Shown here: positions 20,630 through 32,284 of the stretch, piece after piece
Layout of the letters: every line of letters begins with the position of its first letter
Position numbering within the stretch: the stretch's first letter is position 1
Source: Amia ocellicauda
Taxonomy: Eukaryota > Chordata > Actinopteri > Amiiformes > Amiidae
DNA length: 64,000 nucleotides
Direction: 5' to 3'
Assembly: GCF_036373705.1 (NCBI RefSeq)
Contig: NC_089851.1
Coordinates: forward strand, 57,851,593-57,915,592
Made by a program: the position numbers and the translations under genes
The notes under the pieces: model-generated
The model's input: only the letters and a program-made list of their open reading frames with translations
Told to the model about the DNA's origin: nothing
The model's database searches: none

Positions 20630-21147
20630 ACTTGGCCCCACTTTGTAGTCACCGAAGTGTTCGTTCGTTTGCTCTTGAAGGCTGGCTTCTGGGCTCCTCT
20701 GCACAAGGGAGGGCTATCGACCTCAGATACTGTTGGCTGTATAGCTGATGGGAAATCAGACTGTCATCTGTGTGTTTTGTTTTCTTTAAAGAAAATGTGT
20801 TTTTTACAAGTTCGTTGTTGTTGTTGTTGTTGTTGAGGAGGAGGAGGAGGACATGTAGTGTGTTGTTGAGGAGGAGGAGGACGAAATGTGGTTTGCCGGC
20901 TTGTTATGGAGACCTTTGCTGAACGTGTACTCCTGAGCTGCACCAAAGGAGAGGCATTCTTTTCAGTTGTTTGCGGGCCTGCTGAACCATGCTCTCAGTG
21001 CTGTCTCACTGGGGATACGGTTACCGTTCTGGAAAGACACTTCAGCGCTACAGTCCATGCTATCAGTCAGTGAGCGTAGGTCTCCCGGTCTGCCCCAAAG
21101 CAGTTACGCGCTTGCCCAGCAGAAACTGCGACACCCTCCGTTAACTT

Positions 21148-21219
21148 GGCTCGTTGGTCTAGGGGTATGATTCTCGCATAGGGTGCGAGAGGTCCCGGGT
21201 TCAACTCCCGGACGAGCCC
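21148..21219 (+). tRNA. tRNA-Pro-AGG: tRNA-Pro(AGG) copy 37, class A with A32
   Basis: As copy 3, but the first base of the anticodon loop is A rather than T (loop ATAGGGT). U33 and AGG are kept, so it may still function, with an altered 32-38 pair. Confidence 0.87.
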
Positions 21220-21725
21220 GCTTGGCCCCGCTTTGCATTCTCTGAAGCATTCGTTTGTTCTCTCTCGATGCTTGGCTTCTGGGCTCCTCTGCACCAGGGA
21301 GGTCTTTCAACCTCAGATACTGTTGGCTGTGTAGCTGATGGGAAATCAGACTGTCATCTGTGTGTTTTGTTTTCTTTAAAGAAAATGTGTATTTTACAAG
21401 TTCGTTGTTGTTGTTGAGGAGGAGGAGGACATGTAGTGTGTTGTTGAGGAGGAGGAGGACGAAATGTGGTTTGCCGGCTTGTTATGGAGACCTTTGCTGA
21501 ACGTGTACTCCTGAGCTGCACCAAAGGAGAGGCATTCTTTTCAGTTGTTTGCGGGCCTGCTGAACCATGCTCTCAGTGCTGTCTCACTGGGGATACGGTT
21601 ACCGTTCTGGAAAGACACTTCAGCGCTACAGTCCATGCTATCAGTCAGTGTGCGTAGGTCTCCCGGTCTGCCCCAAAGCAGTTACGCGCTTGCCCAGCAG
21701 AAACTGCGACACCCTCCGTTAACTT

Positions 21726-21797
21726 GGCTCGTTGGTCTAGGGGTATGATTCTCGCTGAGGGTGTGAGAGGCCCTGGGTTCAACTCCAGGACGAGCCC
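21726..21797 (+). tRNA. tRNA-Pro(AGG)-like copy 38, class B' (G33)
   Basis: Class B' sitting between two class A copies, in the position usually held by class B. Confidence 0.58.
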
Positions 21798-22315
21798 ACT
21801 TGGCCCCACTTTGTAGTCACCGAAGTGTTCGTTCGTTTGCTCTTGAAGGCTGGCTTCTGGGCTCCTCTGCACAAGGGAGGGCTATCGACCTCAGATACTG
21901 TTGGCTGTATAGCTGATGGGAAATCAGACTGTCATCTGTGTGTTTTGTTTTCTTTAAAGAAAATGTGTTTTTTACAAGTTCGTTGTTGTTGTTGTTGTTG
22001 TTGAGGAGGAGGAGGAGGACATGTAGTGTGTTGTTGAGGAGGAGGAGGACGAAATGTGGTTTGCCGGCTTGTTATGGAGACCTTTGCTGAACGTGTACTC
22101 CTGAGCTGCACCAAAGGAGAGGCATTCTTTTCAGTTGTTTGCGGGCCTGCTGAACCATGCTCTCAGTGCTGTCTCACTGGGGATACGGTTACCGTTCTGG
22201 AAAGACACTTCAGCGCTACAGTCCATGCTATCAGTCAGTGAGCGTAGGTCTCCCGGTCTGCCCCAAAGCAGTTACGCGCTTGCCCAGCAGAAACTGCGAC
22301 ACCCTCCGTTAACTT

Positions 22316-22387
22316 GGCTCGTTGGTCTAGGGGTATGATTCTCGCTTAGGGTGCGAGAGGTCCCGGGTTCAACTCCCGGACGAGCCC
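22316..22387 (+). tRNA. tRNA-Pro-AGG: tRNA-Pro(AGG) copy 39, class A (intact)
   Basis: Intact as copy 3. The downstream spacer has TATTTTCCAAG, as after copies 15, 25 and 43. Confidence 0.93.
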
Positions 22388-22893
22388 GCTTGGCCCCGCT
22401 TTGCATTCTCTGAAGCATTCGTTTGTTCTCTCTCGATGCTTGGCTTCTGGGCTCCTCTGCACCAGGGAGGTCTTTCAACCTCAGATACTGTTGGCTGTGT
22501 AGCTGATGGGAAATCAGACTGTCATCTGTGTGTTTTGTTTTCTTTAAAGAAAATGTGTATTTTCCAAGTTCGTTGTTGTTGTTGAGGAGGAGGAGGACAT
22601 GTAGTGTGTTGTTGAGGAGGAGGAGGACGAAATGTGGTTTGCCGGCTTGTTATGGAGACCTTTGCTGAACGTGTACTCCTGAGCTGCACCAAAGGAGAGG
22701 CATTCTTTTCAGTTGTTTGCGGGCCTGCTGAACCATGCTCTCAGTGCTGTCTCACTGGGGATACGGTTACCGTTCTGGAAAGACACTTCAGCGCTACAGT
22801 CCATGCTATCAGTCAGTGTGCGTAGGTCTCCAGGTCTGCCCCAAAGCAGTTACGCGCTTGCCCAGCAGAAACTGCGACACCCTCCGTTAACTT

Positions 22894-22965
22894 GGCTCGT
22901 TGGTCTAGGGGTATGATTCTTGCTGAGGGTGTGAGAGGCCCTGGGTTCAACTCCAGGACGAGCCC
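22894..22965 (+). tRNA. tRNA-Pro(AGG)-like copy 40, class B (G33)
   Basis: As copy 1. The flank has a private GGTCTCCAGGTC. Counterpart of copy 10 at offset 17,526. Confidence 0.6.
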
Positions 22966-23483
22966 ACTTGGCCCCACTTTGTAGTCACCGAAGTGTTCGT
23001 TCGTTTGCTCTTGAAGGCTGGCTTCTGGGCTCCTCTGCACAAGGGAGGGCTATCGACCTCAGATACTGTTGGCTGTATAGCTGATGGGAAATCAGACTGT
23101 CATCTGTGTGTTTTGTTTTCTTTAAAGAAAATGTGTTTTTTACAAGTTCGTTGTTGTTGTTGTTGTTGTTGAGGAGGAGGAGGAGGACATGTAGTGTGTT
23201 GTTGAGGAGGAGGAGGACGAAATGTGGTTTGCCGGCTTGTTATGGAGACCTTTGCTGAACGTGTACTCCTGAGCTGCACCAAAGGAGAGGCATTCTTTTC
23301 AGTTGTTTGCGGGCCTGCTGAACCATGCTCTCAGTGCTGTCTCACTGGGGATACGGTTACCGGTCTGGAAAGACACTTCAGCGCTACAGTCCATGCTATC
23401 AGTCAGTGTGCGTAGGTCTCCCGGTCTGCCCCAAAGCAGTTACGCGCTTGCCCAGCAGAAACTGCGACACCCTCCGTTAACTT

Positions 23484-23555
23484 GGCTCGTTGGTCTAGGG
23501 GTATGATTCTCGCTGAGGGTGTGAGAGGCCCTGGGTTCAACTCCAGGACGAGCCC
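23484..23555 (+). tRNA. tRNA-Pro(AGG)-like copy 41, class B' (G33)
   Basis: Class B' with normal acceptor stem. Counterpart of copy 11. The upstream flank has TTACCGGTCTGG. Confidence 0.58.
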
Positions 23556-24061
23556 ACTTGGCCCCACTTTGTAGTCACCGAAGTGTTCGTTCGTTTGCTG
23601 TTGAAGGCTGGCTTCTGGGCTCCTCTGCACAAGGGAGGGCTATCGACCTCAGATACTGTTGGCTGTATAGCTGATGGGAAATCAGACTGTCATCTGTGTG
23701 TTTTGTTTTCTTTAAAGAAAATGTGTATTTTACAAGTTCGTTGTTGTTGTTGAGGAGGAGGAGGACATGTAGTGTGTTGTTGAGGAGGAGGAGGACGAAA
23801 TGTGGTTTGCCGGCTTGTTATGGAGACCTTTGCTGAACGTGTACTCCTGAGCTGCACCAAAGGAGAGGCATTCTTTTCAGTTGTTTGCGGGCCTGCTGAA
23901 CCATGCTCTCAGTGCTGTCTCACTGGGGATACGGTTACCGTTCTGGAAAGACACTTCAGCGCTACAGTCCATGCTATCAGTCAGTGTGCGTAGGTCTCCC
24001 GGTCTGCCCCAAAGCAGTTACGCGCTTGCCCAGCAGAAACTGCGACACCCTCCGTTAACTT

Positions 24062-24133
24062 GGCTCGTTGGTCTAGGGGTATGATTCTCGCTGAGGGTGT
24101 GAGAGGCCCTGGGTTCAACTCCATGACGAGCCC
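24062..24133 (+). tRNA. tRNA-Pro(AGG)-like copy 42, class B' (G33), T stem altered
   Basis: Carries the CCATG T-stem change otherwise seen only in copy 12. Confidence 0.55.
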
Positions 24134-24651
24134 ACTTGGCCCCACTTTGTAGTCACCGAAGTGTTCGTTCGTTTGCTCTTGAAGGCTGGCTTCTGGGCTC
24201 CTCTGCACAAGGGAGGGCTATCGACCTCAGATACTGTTGGCTGTATAGCTGATGGGAAATCAGACTGTCATCTGTGTGTTTTGTTTTCTTTAAAGAAAAT
24301 GTGTTTTTTACAAGTTCGTTGTTGTTGTTGTTGTTGTTGAGGAGGAGGAGGAGGACATGTAGTGTGTTGTTGAGGAGGAGGAGGACGAAATGTGGTTTGC
24401 CAGCTTGTTATGGAGACCTTTGCTGAACGTGTACTCCTGAGCTGCACCAAAGGAGAGGCATTCTTTTCAGTTGTTTGCGGGCCTGCTGAACCATGCTCTC
24501 AGTGCTGTCTCACTGGGGATACGGTTACCGTTCTGGAAAGACACTTCAGCGCTACAGTCCATGCTATCAGTCAGTGAGCGTAGGTCTCCCGGTCTGCCCC
24601 AAAGCAGTTACGCGCTTGCCCAGCAGAAACTGCGACACCCTCCGTTAACTT

Positions 24652-24723
24652 GGCTCGTTGGTCTAGGGGTATGATTCTCGCTTAGGGTGCGAGAGGTCCC
24701 GGGTTCAACTCCCGGACGAGCCC
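24652..24723 (+). tRNA. tRNA-Pro-AGG: tRNA-Pro(AGG) copy 43, class A (intact)
   Basis: Intact; counterpart of copy 13. Confidence 0.93.
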
Positions 24724-25229
24724 GCTTGGCCCCGCTTTGCATTCTCTGAAGCATTCGTTTGTTCTCTCTCGATGCTTGGCTTCTGGGCTCCTCTGCACCA
24801 GGGAGGTCTTTCAACCTCAGATACTGTTGGCTGTGTAGCTGATGGGAAATCAGACTGTCATCTGTGTGTTTTGTTTTCTTTAAAGAAAATGTGTATTTTC
24901 CAAGTTCGTTGTTGTTGTTGAGGAGGAGGAGGACATGTAGTGTGTTGTTGAGGAGGAGGAGGACGAAATGTGGTTTGCCGGCTTGTTATGGAGACCTTTG
25001 CTGAACGTGTACTCCTGAGCTGCACCAAAGGAGAGGCATTCTTTTCAGTTGTTTGCGGGCCTGCTGAACCATGCTCTCAGTGCTGTCTCACTGGGGATAC
25101 GGTTACCGTTCTGGAAAGACACTTCAGCGCTACAGTCCATGCTATCAGTCAGTGTGCGTAGGTCTCCCGGTCTGCCCCAAAGCAGTTACGCGCTTGCCCA
25201 GCAGAAACTGCGACACCCTCCGTTAACTT

Positions 25230-25301
25230 GGCTCGTTGGTCTAGGGGTATGATTCTTGCTGAGGGTGTGAGAGGCCCTGGGTTCAACTCCAGGACGAGCC
25301 C
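25230..25301 (+). tRNA. tRNA-Pro(AGG)-like copy 44, class B (G33)
   Basis: As copy 1; counterpart of copy 14. Followed by an eight-copy GTT tract, giving 593-bp spacing as after copies 1 and 57. Confidence 0.6.
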
Positions 25302-25822
25302 ACTTGGCCCCACTTTGTAGTCACCGAAGTGTTCGTTCGTTTGCTCTTGAAGGCTGGCTTCTGGGCTCCTCTGCACAAGGGAGGGCTATCGACCTCAGAT
25401 ACTGTTGGCTGTATAGCTGATGGGAAATCAGACTGTCATCTGTGTGTTTTGTTTTCTTTAAAGAAAATGTGTTTTTTACAAGTTCGTTGTTGTTGTTGTT
25501 GTTGTTGTTGAGGAGGAGGAGGAGGACATGTAGTGTGTTGTTGAGGAGGAGGAGGACGAAATGTGGTTTGCCGGCTTGTTATGGAGACCTTTGCTGAACG
25601 TGTACTCCTGAGCTGCACCAAAGGAGAGGCATTCTTTTCAGTTGTTTGCAGGCCTGCTGAACCATGCTCTCAGTGCTGTCTCACTGGGGATACGGTTACC
25701 GTTCTGGAAAGACACTTCAGCGCTACAGTCCATGCTATCAGTCAGTGTGCGTAGGTCTCCCGGTCTGCCCCAAAGCAGTTACGCGCTTGCCCAGCAGAAA
25801 CTGCGACACCCTCCGTTAACTT

Positions 25823-25894
25823 GGCTCGTTGGTCTAGGGGTATGATTCTCGCTGAGGGTGTGAGAGGCCCTGGGTTCAACTCCAGGACGAGCCC
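25823..25894 (+). tRNA. tRNA-Pro(AGG)-like copy 45, class B' (G33)
   Basis: Class B' with the CTGTTG trailer. It lies in register with copy 27 at offset 10,518, near the left edge of the third, partial block copy. Confidence 0.58.
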
Positions 25895-26400
25895 ACTTGG
25901 CCCCACTTTGTAGTCACCGAAGTGTTCGTTCGTTTGCTGTTGAAGGCTGGCTTCTGGGCTCCTCTGCACAAGGGAGGGCTATCGACCTCAGATACTGTTG
26001 GCTGTATAGCTGATGGGAAATCAGACTGTCATCTGTGTGTTTTGTTTTCTTTAAAGAAAATGTGTATTTTACAAGTTCGTTGTTGTTGTTGAGGAGGAGG
26101 AGGACATGTAGTGTGTTGTTGAGGAGGAGGAGGACGAAATGTGGTTTGCCGGCTTGTTATGGAGACCTTTGCTGAACGTGTACTCCTGAGCTGCACCAAA
26201 GGAGAGGAATTCTTTTCAGTTGTTTGCGGGCCTGCTGAACCATGCTCTCAGTGCTGTCTCACTGGGGATACGGTTACCGTTCTGGAAAGACACTTCAGCG
26301 CTACAGTCCATGCTATCAGTCAGTGTGCGTAGGTCTCCCGGTCTGCCCCAAAGCAGTTACGCGCTTGCCCAGCAGAAACTGCGACACCCTCCGTTAACTT

Positions 26401-26472
26401 GGCTCGTTGGTCTAGGGGTATGATTCTCGCTGAGGGTGTGAGAGGCCCTGGGTTCAACTCCAGGACGAGCCC
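26401..26472 (+). tRNA. tRNA-Pro(AGG)-like copy 46, class B' (G33)
   Basis: In register with copies 18 and 28 but with the normal ACGAGCC acceptor, so it predates or has lost their acceptor change. The upstream spacer has a private GAATTC. Confidence 0.58.
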
Positions 26473-26990
26473 ACTTGGCCCCACTTTGTAGTCACCGAAG
26501 TGTTCGTTCGTTTGCTCTTGAAGGCTGGCTTCTGGGCTCCTCTGCACAAGGGAGGGCTATCGACCTCAGATACTGTTGGCTGTATAGCTGATGGGAAATC
26601 AGACTGTCATCTGTGTGTTTTGTTTTCTTTAAAGAAAATGTGTTTTTTACAAGTTCGTTGTTGTTGTTGTTGTTGTTGAGGAGGAGGAGGAGGACATGTA
26701 GTGTGTTGTTGAGGAGGAGGAGGACGAAATGTGGTTTGCCAGCTTGTTATGGAGACCTTTGCTGAACGTGTACTCCTGAGCTGCACCAAAGGAGAGGCAT
26801 TCTTTTCAGTTGTTTGCGGGCCTGCTGAACCATGCTCTCAGTGCTGTCTCACTGGGGATACGGTTACCGTTCTGGAAAGACACTTCAGCGCTACAGTCCA
26901 TGCTATCAGTCAGTGAGCGTAGGTCTCCCGGTCTGCCCCAAAGCAGTTACGCGCTTGCCCAGCAGAAACTGCGACACCCTCCGTTAACTT

Positions 26991-27062
26991 GGCTCGTTGG
27001 TCTAGGGGTATGATTCTCGCTTAGGGTGCGAGAGGTCCCGGGTTCAACTCCCGGACGAGCCC
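26991..27062 (+). tRNA. tRNA-Pro-AGG: tRNA-Pro(AGG) copy 47, class A (intact)
   Basis: Intact; third counterpart of copies 19 and 29, with the same 581-bp downstream spacing. Confidence 0.93.
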
Positions 27063-27571
27063 GCTTGGCCCCGCTTTGCATTCTCTGAAGCATTCGTTTG
27101 TTCTCTCTCGATGCTTGGCTTCTGGGCTCCTCTGCACCAGGGAGGTCTTTCAACCTCAGATACTGTTGGCTGTGTAGCTGATGGGAAATCAGACTGCCAT
27201 CTGTGTGTTTTGTTTTCTTTAAAGAAAATGTGTATTTTACAAGTTCGTTGTTGTTGTTGAGGAGGAGGAGGAGGACATGTAGTGTGTTGTTGAGGAGGAG
27301 GAGGACGAAATGTGGTTTGCCGGCTTGTTATGGAGACCTTTGCTGAACGTGTACTCCTGAGCTGCACCAAAGGAGAGGCATTCTTTTCAGTTGTTTGCGG
27401 GCCTGCTGAACCATGCTCTCAGTGCTGTCTCACTGGGGATACGGTTACCGTTCTGGAAAGACACTTCAGAGCTACAGTCCATGCTATCAGTCAGTGTGCG
27501 TAGGTCTCCCGGTCTGCCCCAAAGCAGTTACGCGCTTGCCCAGCAGAAACTGCGACACCCTCCGTTAACTT

Positions 27572-27643
27572 GGCTCGTTGGTCTAGGGGTATGATTCTTG
27601 CTGAGGGTGTGAGAGGCCCTGGGTTCAACTCCAGGACGAGCCC
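27572..27643 (+). tRNA. tRNA-Pro(AGG)-like copy 48, class B (G33)
   Basis: Third counterpart of copies 20 and 30 (TTCAGAGCTAC flank). Confidence 0.6.
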
Positions 27644-28161
27644 ACTTGGCCCCACTTTGTAGTCACCGAAGTGTTCGTTCGTTTGCTCTTGAAGGCTGGC
27701 TTCTGGGCTCCTCTGCACAAGGGAGGGCTATCGACCTCAGATACTGTTGGCTGTATAGCTGATGGGAAATCAGACTGTCATCTGTGTGTTTTGTTTTCTT
27801 TAAAGAAAATGTGTTTTTTACAAGTTCGTTGTTGTTGTTGTTGTTGTTGAGGAGGAGGAGGAGGACATGTAGTGTGTTGTTGAGGAGGAGGAGGACGAAA
27901 TGTGGTTTGCCGGCTTGTTATGGAGACCTTTGCTGAACGTGTACTCCTGAGCTGCACCAAAGGAGAGGCATTCTTTTCAGTTGTTTGCGGGCCTGCTGAA
28001 CCATGCTCTCAGTGCTGTCTCACTGGGGATACGGTTACCGTTCTGGAAAGACACTTCAGCGCTACAGTCCATGCTATCAGTCATTGTGCGTAGGTCTCCC
28101 GGTCTGCCCCAAAGCAGTTACGCGCTTGCCCAGCAGAAACTGCGACACCCTCCGTTAACTT

Positions 28162-28233
28162 GGCTCGTTGGTCTAGGGGTATGATTCTCGCTTAGGGTGC
28201 GAGAGGTCCCGGGTTCAACTCCCGGACGAGCCC
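28162..28233 (+). tRNA. tRNA-Pro-AGG: tRNA-Pro(AGG) copy 49, class A (intact)
   Basis: In register with copies 21 and 31 and sharing their CATTGTGCG flank, but with the normal acceptor (ACGAGCC). The trailer has a private CTCCTTTGCACC. Confidence 0.93.
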
Positions 28234-28739
28234 GCTTGGCCCCGCTTTGCATTCTCTGAAGCATTCGTTTGTTCTCTCTCGATGCTTGGCTTCTGGGCTC
28301 CTTTGCACCAGGGAGGTCTTTCAACCTCAGATACTGTTGGCTGTGTAGCTGATGGGAAATCAGACTGTCATCTGTGTGTTTTGTTTTCTTTAAAGAAAAT
28401 GTGTATTTTACAAGTTCGTTGTTGTTGTTGAGGAGGAGGAGGACATGTAGTGTGTTGTTGAGGAGGAGGAGGACGAAATGTGGTTTGCCGGCTTGTTATG
28501 GAGACCTTTGCTGAACGTGTACTCCTGAGCTGCACCAAAGGAGAGGCATTCTTTTCAGTTGTTTGCGGGCCTGCTGAACCATGCTCTCAGTGCTGTCTCA
28601 CTGGGGATACGGTTACCGTTCTGGAAAGACACTTCAGCGCTACAGTCCATGCTATCAGTCAGTGTGCGTAGGTCTCCCGGTCTGCCCCAAAGCAGTTACG
28701 CGCTTGCCCAGCAGAAACTGCGACACCCTCCGTTAACTT

Positions 28740-28811
28740 GGCTCGTTGGTCTAGGGGTATGATTCTTGCTGAGGGTGTGAGAGGCCCTGTGTTCAACTCC
28801 AGGACAAGCCC
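28740..28811 (+). tRNA. tRNA-Pro(AGG)-like copy 50, class B (G33), extra damage
   Basis: Third occurrence of the doubly damaged form of copies 22 and 32. Confidence 0.5.
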
Positions 28812-29329
28812 ACTTGGCCCCACTTTGTAGTCACCGAAGTGTTCGTTCGTTTGCTCTTGAAGGCTGGCTTCTGGGCTCCTCTGCACAAGGGAGGGCTATC
28901 GACCTTAGATACTGTTGGCTGTATAGCTGATGGGAAATCAGACTGTCATCTGTGTGTTTTGTTTTCTTTAAAGAAAATGTGTTTTTTACAAGTTCGTTGT
29001 TGTTGTTGTTGTTGTTGAGGAGGAGGAGGAGGACATGTAGTGTGTTGTTGAGGAGGAGGAGGACGAAATGTGGTTTGCCGGCTTGTTATGGAGACCTTTG
29101 CTGAACGTGTACTCCTGAGCTGCACCAAAGGAGAGGCATTCTTTTCAGTTGTTTGCGGGCCTGCTGAACCATGCTCTCAGTGCTGTCTCACTGGGGATAC
29201 GGTTACCGTTCTGGAAAGACACTTCAGCGCTACAGTCCATGCTATCAGTCAGTGAGCGTAGGTCTCCCGGTCTGCCCCAAAGCAGTTACGCGCTTGCCCA
29301 GCAGAAACTGCGACACCCTCCGTTAACTT

Positions 29330-29401
29330 GGCTCGTTGGTCTAGGGGTATGATTCTCGCTTAGGGTGCGAGAGGTCCCGGGTTCAACTCCCGGACGAGCC
29401 C
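29330..29401 (+). tRNA. tRNA-Pro-AGG: tRNA-Pro(AGG) copy 51, class A (intact)
   Basis: Intact; last unit of the third partial block. Confidence 0.93.
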
Positions 29402-29907
29402 GCTTGGCCCCGCTTTGCATTCTCTGAAGCATTCGTTTGTTCTCTCTCGATGCTTGGCTTCTGGGCTCCTCTGCACCAGGGAGGTCTTTCAACCTCAGAT
29501 ACTGTTGGCTGTGTAGCTGATGGGAAATCAGACTGTCATCTGTGTGTTTTGTTTTCTTTAAAGAAAATGTGTATTTTACAAGTTCGTTGTTGTTGTTGAG
29601 GAGGAGGAGGACATGTAGTGTGTTGTTGAGGAGGAGGAGGACGAAATGTGGTTTGCCGGCTTGTTATGGAGACCTTTGCTGAACGTGTACTCCTGAGCTG
29701 CACCAAAGGAGAGGCATTCTTTTCAGTTGTTTGCGGGCCTGCTGAACCATGCTCTCAGTGCTGTCTCACTGGGGATACGGTTACCGTTCTGGAAAGACAC
29801 TTCAGCGCTACAGTCCATGCTATCAGTCAGTGAGCGTAGGTCTCCCGGTCTGCCCCAAAGCAGTTACGCGCTTGCCCAGCAGAAACTGCGACACCCTCCG
29901 TTAACTT

Positions 29908-29979
29908 GGCTCGTTGGTCTAGGGGTATGATTCTCGCTTAGGGTGCGAGAGGTCCCGGGTTCAACTCCCGGACGAGCCC
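29908..29979 (+). tRNA. tRNA-Pro-AGG: tRNA-Pro(AGG) copy 52, class A (intact)
   Basis: Intact. The only place where two class A copies are adjacent, joined by a short-form spacer (578 bp), so alternation breaks down here. The trailer has CATTTGTTTG, shared with copy 56. Confidence 0.93.
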
Positions 29980-30485
29980 GCTTGGCCCCGCTTTGCATTC
30001 TCTGAAGCATTTGTTTGTTCTCTCTCGATGCTTGGCTTCTGGGCTCCTCTGCACCAGGGAGGTCTTTCAACCTCAGATACTGTTGGCTGTGTAGCTGATG
30101 GGAAATCAGACTGTCATCTGTGTGTTTTGTTTTCTTTAAAGAAAATGTGTATTTTACAAGTTCGTTGTTGTTGTTGAGGAGGAGGAGGACATGTAGTGTG
30201 TTGTTGAGGAGGAGGAGGACGAAATGTGGTTTGCCGGCTTGTTATGGAGACCTTTGCTGAACGTGTACTCCTGAGCTGCACCAAAGGAGAGGCATTCTTT
30301 TCAGTTGTTTGCGGGCCTGCTGAACCATGCTCTCAGTGCTGTCTCACTGGGGATACGGTTACCGTTCTGGAAAGACACTTCAGCGCTACAGTCCATGCTA
30401 TCAGTCAGTGAGCGTAGGTCTCCCGGTCTGCCCCAAAGCAGTTACGCGCTTGCCCAGCAGAAACTGCGACACCCTCCGTTAACTT

Positions 30486-30557
30486 GGCTCGTTGGTCTAG
30501 GGGTATGATTCTTGCTGAGGGTGTGAGAGGCCCTGGGTTCAACTCCAGGACGAGCCC
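30486..30557 (+). tRNA. tRNA-Pro(AGG)-like copy 53, class B tRNA with A-type trailer
   Basis: Class B through the T arm (G33, CCTGGG/CCAGG) and first 20 bases of trailer, then switching to the A-type trailer (TTTGCATTCTCTGAAG). A conversion or crossover breakpoint therefore lies just past the tRNA. Confidence 0.58.
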
Positions 30558-31050
30558 ACTTGGCCCCACTTTGCATTCTCTGAAGCATTCGTTTGTTCTC
30601 TCTCGATGCTTGGCTTCTGGGCTCCTCTGCACCAGGGAGGTCTTTCAACCTCAGATACTGTTGGCTGTGTAGCTGATGGGAAATCAGACTGTCATCTGTG
30701 TGTTTTGTTTTCTTTAAAGAAAATGTGTATTTTACAAGTTCGATGTTGTTGTTGAGGAGGAGGAGGACATGTAGTGTGTTGTTGAGGAGGAGGAGGACGA
30801 AATGTGGTTTGCCGGCTTGTTATGGAGTCCTTTGCTGAACGTGTACTCCTGAGCTGCACCAAAGGAGAGGCATTCTTTTCAGTTGTTTGCGGGCCTGCTG
30901 AACCATGCTCTCAGTGCTGTCTCACTGGGGATACGGTTACCGTTCTGGAAAGACACTTCAGCGCTACAGGTAGTGAGCGTAGGTCTCCCGGTCTGCCCCA
31001 AAGCAGTTACGCGCTTGCCCAGCAGAAACTGCGACACCCTCCGTTAACTT

Positions 31051-31122
31051 GGCTCGTTGGTCTAGGGGTATGATTCTTGCTGAGGGTGTGAGAGGCCCTG
31101 GGTTCAACTCCAGGACGAGCCC
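31051..31122 (+). tRNA. tRNA-Pro(AGG)-like copy 54, class B (G33)
   Basis: tRNA as copy 1. The 5' flank has lost 13 bp near 30,968 (GCTACAGGTAGTGAGCG), giving the 565-bp spacing. Confidence 0.58.
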
Positions 31123-31634
31123 ACTTGGCCCCACTTTGTAGTCACCGAAGTGTTCGTTCGTTTGCTCTTGAAGGCTGGCTTCTGGGCTCCTCTGCACAAG
31201 GGAGGGCTATCGACCTTAGATACTGTTGGCTGTATAGCTGATGGGAAATCAGACTGTCATCTGTGTGTTTTGTTTTCTTTAAAGAAAATGTGTTTTTTAC
31301 AAGTTCGTTGTTGTTGTTGTTGTTGTTGAGGAGGAGGAGGAGGACATGTAGTGTGTTGTTGAGGAGGACGAAATGTGGTTTGCCGGCTTGTTATGGAGAC
31401 CTTTGCTGAACGTGTACTCCTGAGCTGCACCAAAGGAGAGGCATTCTTTTCAGTTGTTTGCGGGCCTGCTGAACCATGCTCTCAGTGCTGTCTCACTGGG
31501 GATACGGTTACCGTTCTGGAAAGACACTTCAGCGCTACAGTCCATGCTATCAGTCAGTGAGCGTAGGTCTCCCGGTCTGCCCCAAAGCAGTTACGCGCTT
31601 GCCCAGCAGAAACTGCGACACCCTCCGTTAACTT

Positions 31635-31706
31635 GGCTCGTTGGTCTAGGGTTATGATTCTTGCTGAGGGTGTGAGAGGCCCTGGGTTCAACTCCAGGAC
31701 AAGCCC
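31635..31706 (+). tRNA. tRNA-Pro(AGG)-like copy 55, class B, D-loop and acceptor changes
   Basis: Class B with TCTAGGGTTATG in the D loop, which replaces one of the two conserved D-loop guanines and alters the A box, plus ACAAGCC in the acceptor. The trailer is A type, as in copy 53. Confidence 0.5.
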
Positions 31707-32212
31707 ACTTGGCCCCACTTTGCATTCTCTGAAGCATTCGTTTGTTCTCTCTCGATGCTTGGCTTCTGGGCTCCTCTGCACCAGGGAGGTCTTTCAACCT
31801 CAGATACTGTTGGCTGTGTAGCTGATGGGAAATCAGACTGTCATCTGTGTGTTTTGTTTTCTTTAAAGAAAATGTGTATTTTACAAGTTCGATGTTGTTG
31901 TTGAGGAGGAGGAGGACATGTAGTGTGTTGTTGAGGAGGAGGAGGACGAAATGTGGTTTGCCGGCTTGTTATGGAGACCTTTGCTGAACGTGTACTCCTG
32001 AGCTGCACCAAAGGAGAGGCATTCTTTTCAGTTGTTTGCGGGCCTGCTGAACCATGCTCTCAGTGCTGTCTCACTGGGGATACGGTTACCGTTCTGGAAA
32101 GACACTTCAGCGCTACAGTCCATGCTATCAGTCAGTGAGCGTAGGTCTCCCGGTCTGCCCCAAAGCAGTTACGCGCTTGCCCAGCAGAAACTGCGACACC
32201 CTCTGTTAACTT

Positions 32213-32284
32213 GGCTCGTTGGTCTAGGGGTATGATTCTCGCTTAGGGTGCGAGAGGTCCCGGGTTCAACTCCCGGACGAGCCC
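32213..32284 (+). tRNA. tRNA-Pro-AGG: tRNA-Pro(AGG) copy 56, class A (intact)
   Basis: Intact as copy 3, and the last intact copy before the array edge. The flank reads CCTCTGTTAAC. Confidence 0.93.

Larger units (their letters stand above)
22600..25480 (+). repeat. second copy of the unit 10-14 block
   Basis: tRNA copies 40-44 match copies 10-14 in class order (B, B', B', A, B) at a constant 17,526-bp offset, including the rare CCATG T-stem change in 12 and 42. The register fails by 3 bp at the next unit because of an extra GTT. Edges are approximate. Confidence 0.7.
25500..29650 (+). repeat. third, partial copy of the block (units 45-51)
   Basis: Offset 10,518 bp from block copy 2. It shares the TTTGCCAGCTT, GACTGCCATC, TTCAGAGCTAC, CATTGTGCG and CCCTGTGTTC markers. 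It lacks the acceptor changes of copies 18/28 and 21/31, so it branched off before those arose or has been converted back. Edges are approximate. Confidence 0.75.

Noticed and set aside
30804-31073. 89-codon plus-strand frame longer than its relatives
   Set aside because: Produced by the private 13-bp spacer deletion joining two frames; occurs once and encodes nothing recognisable.
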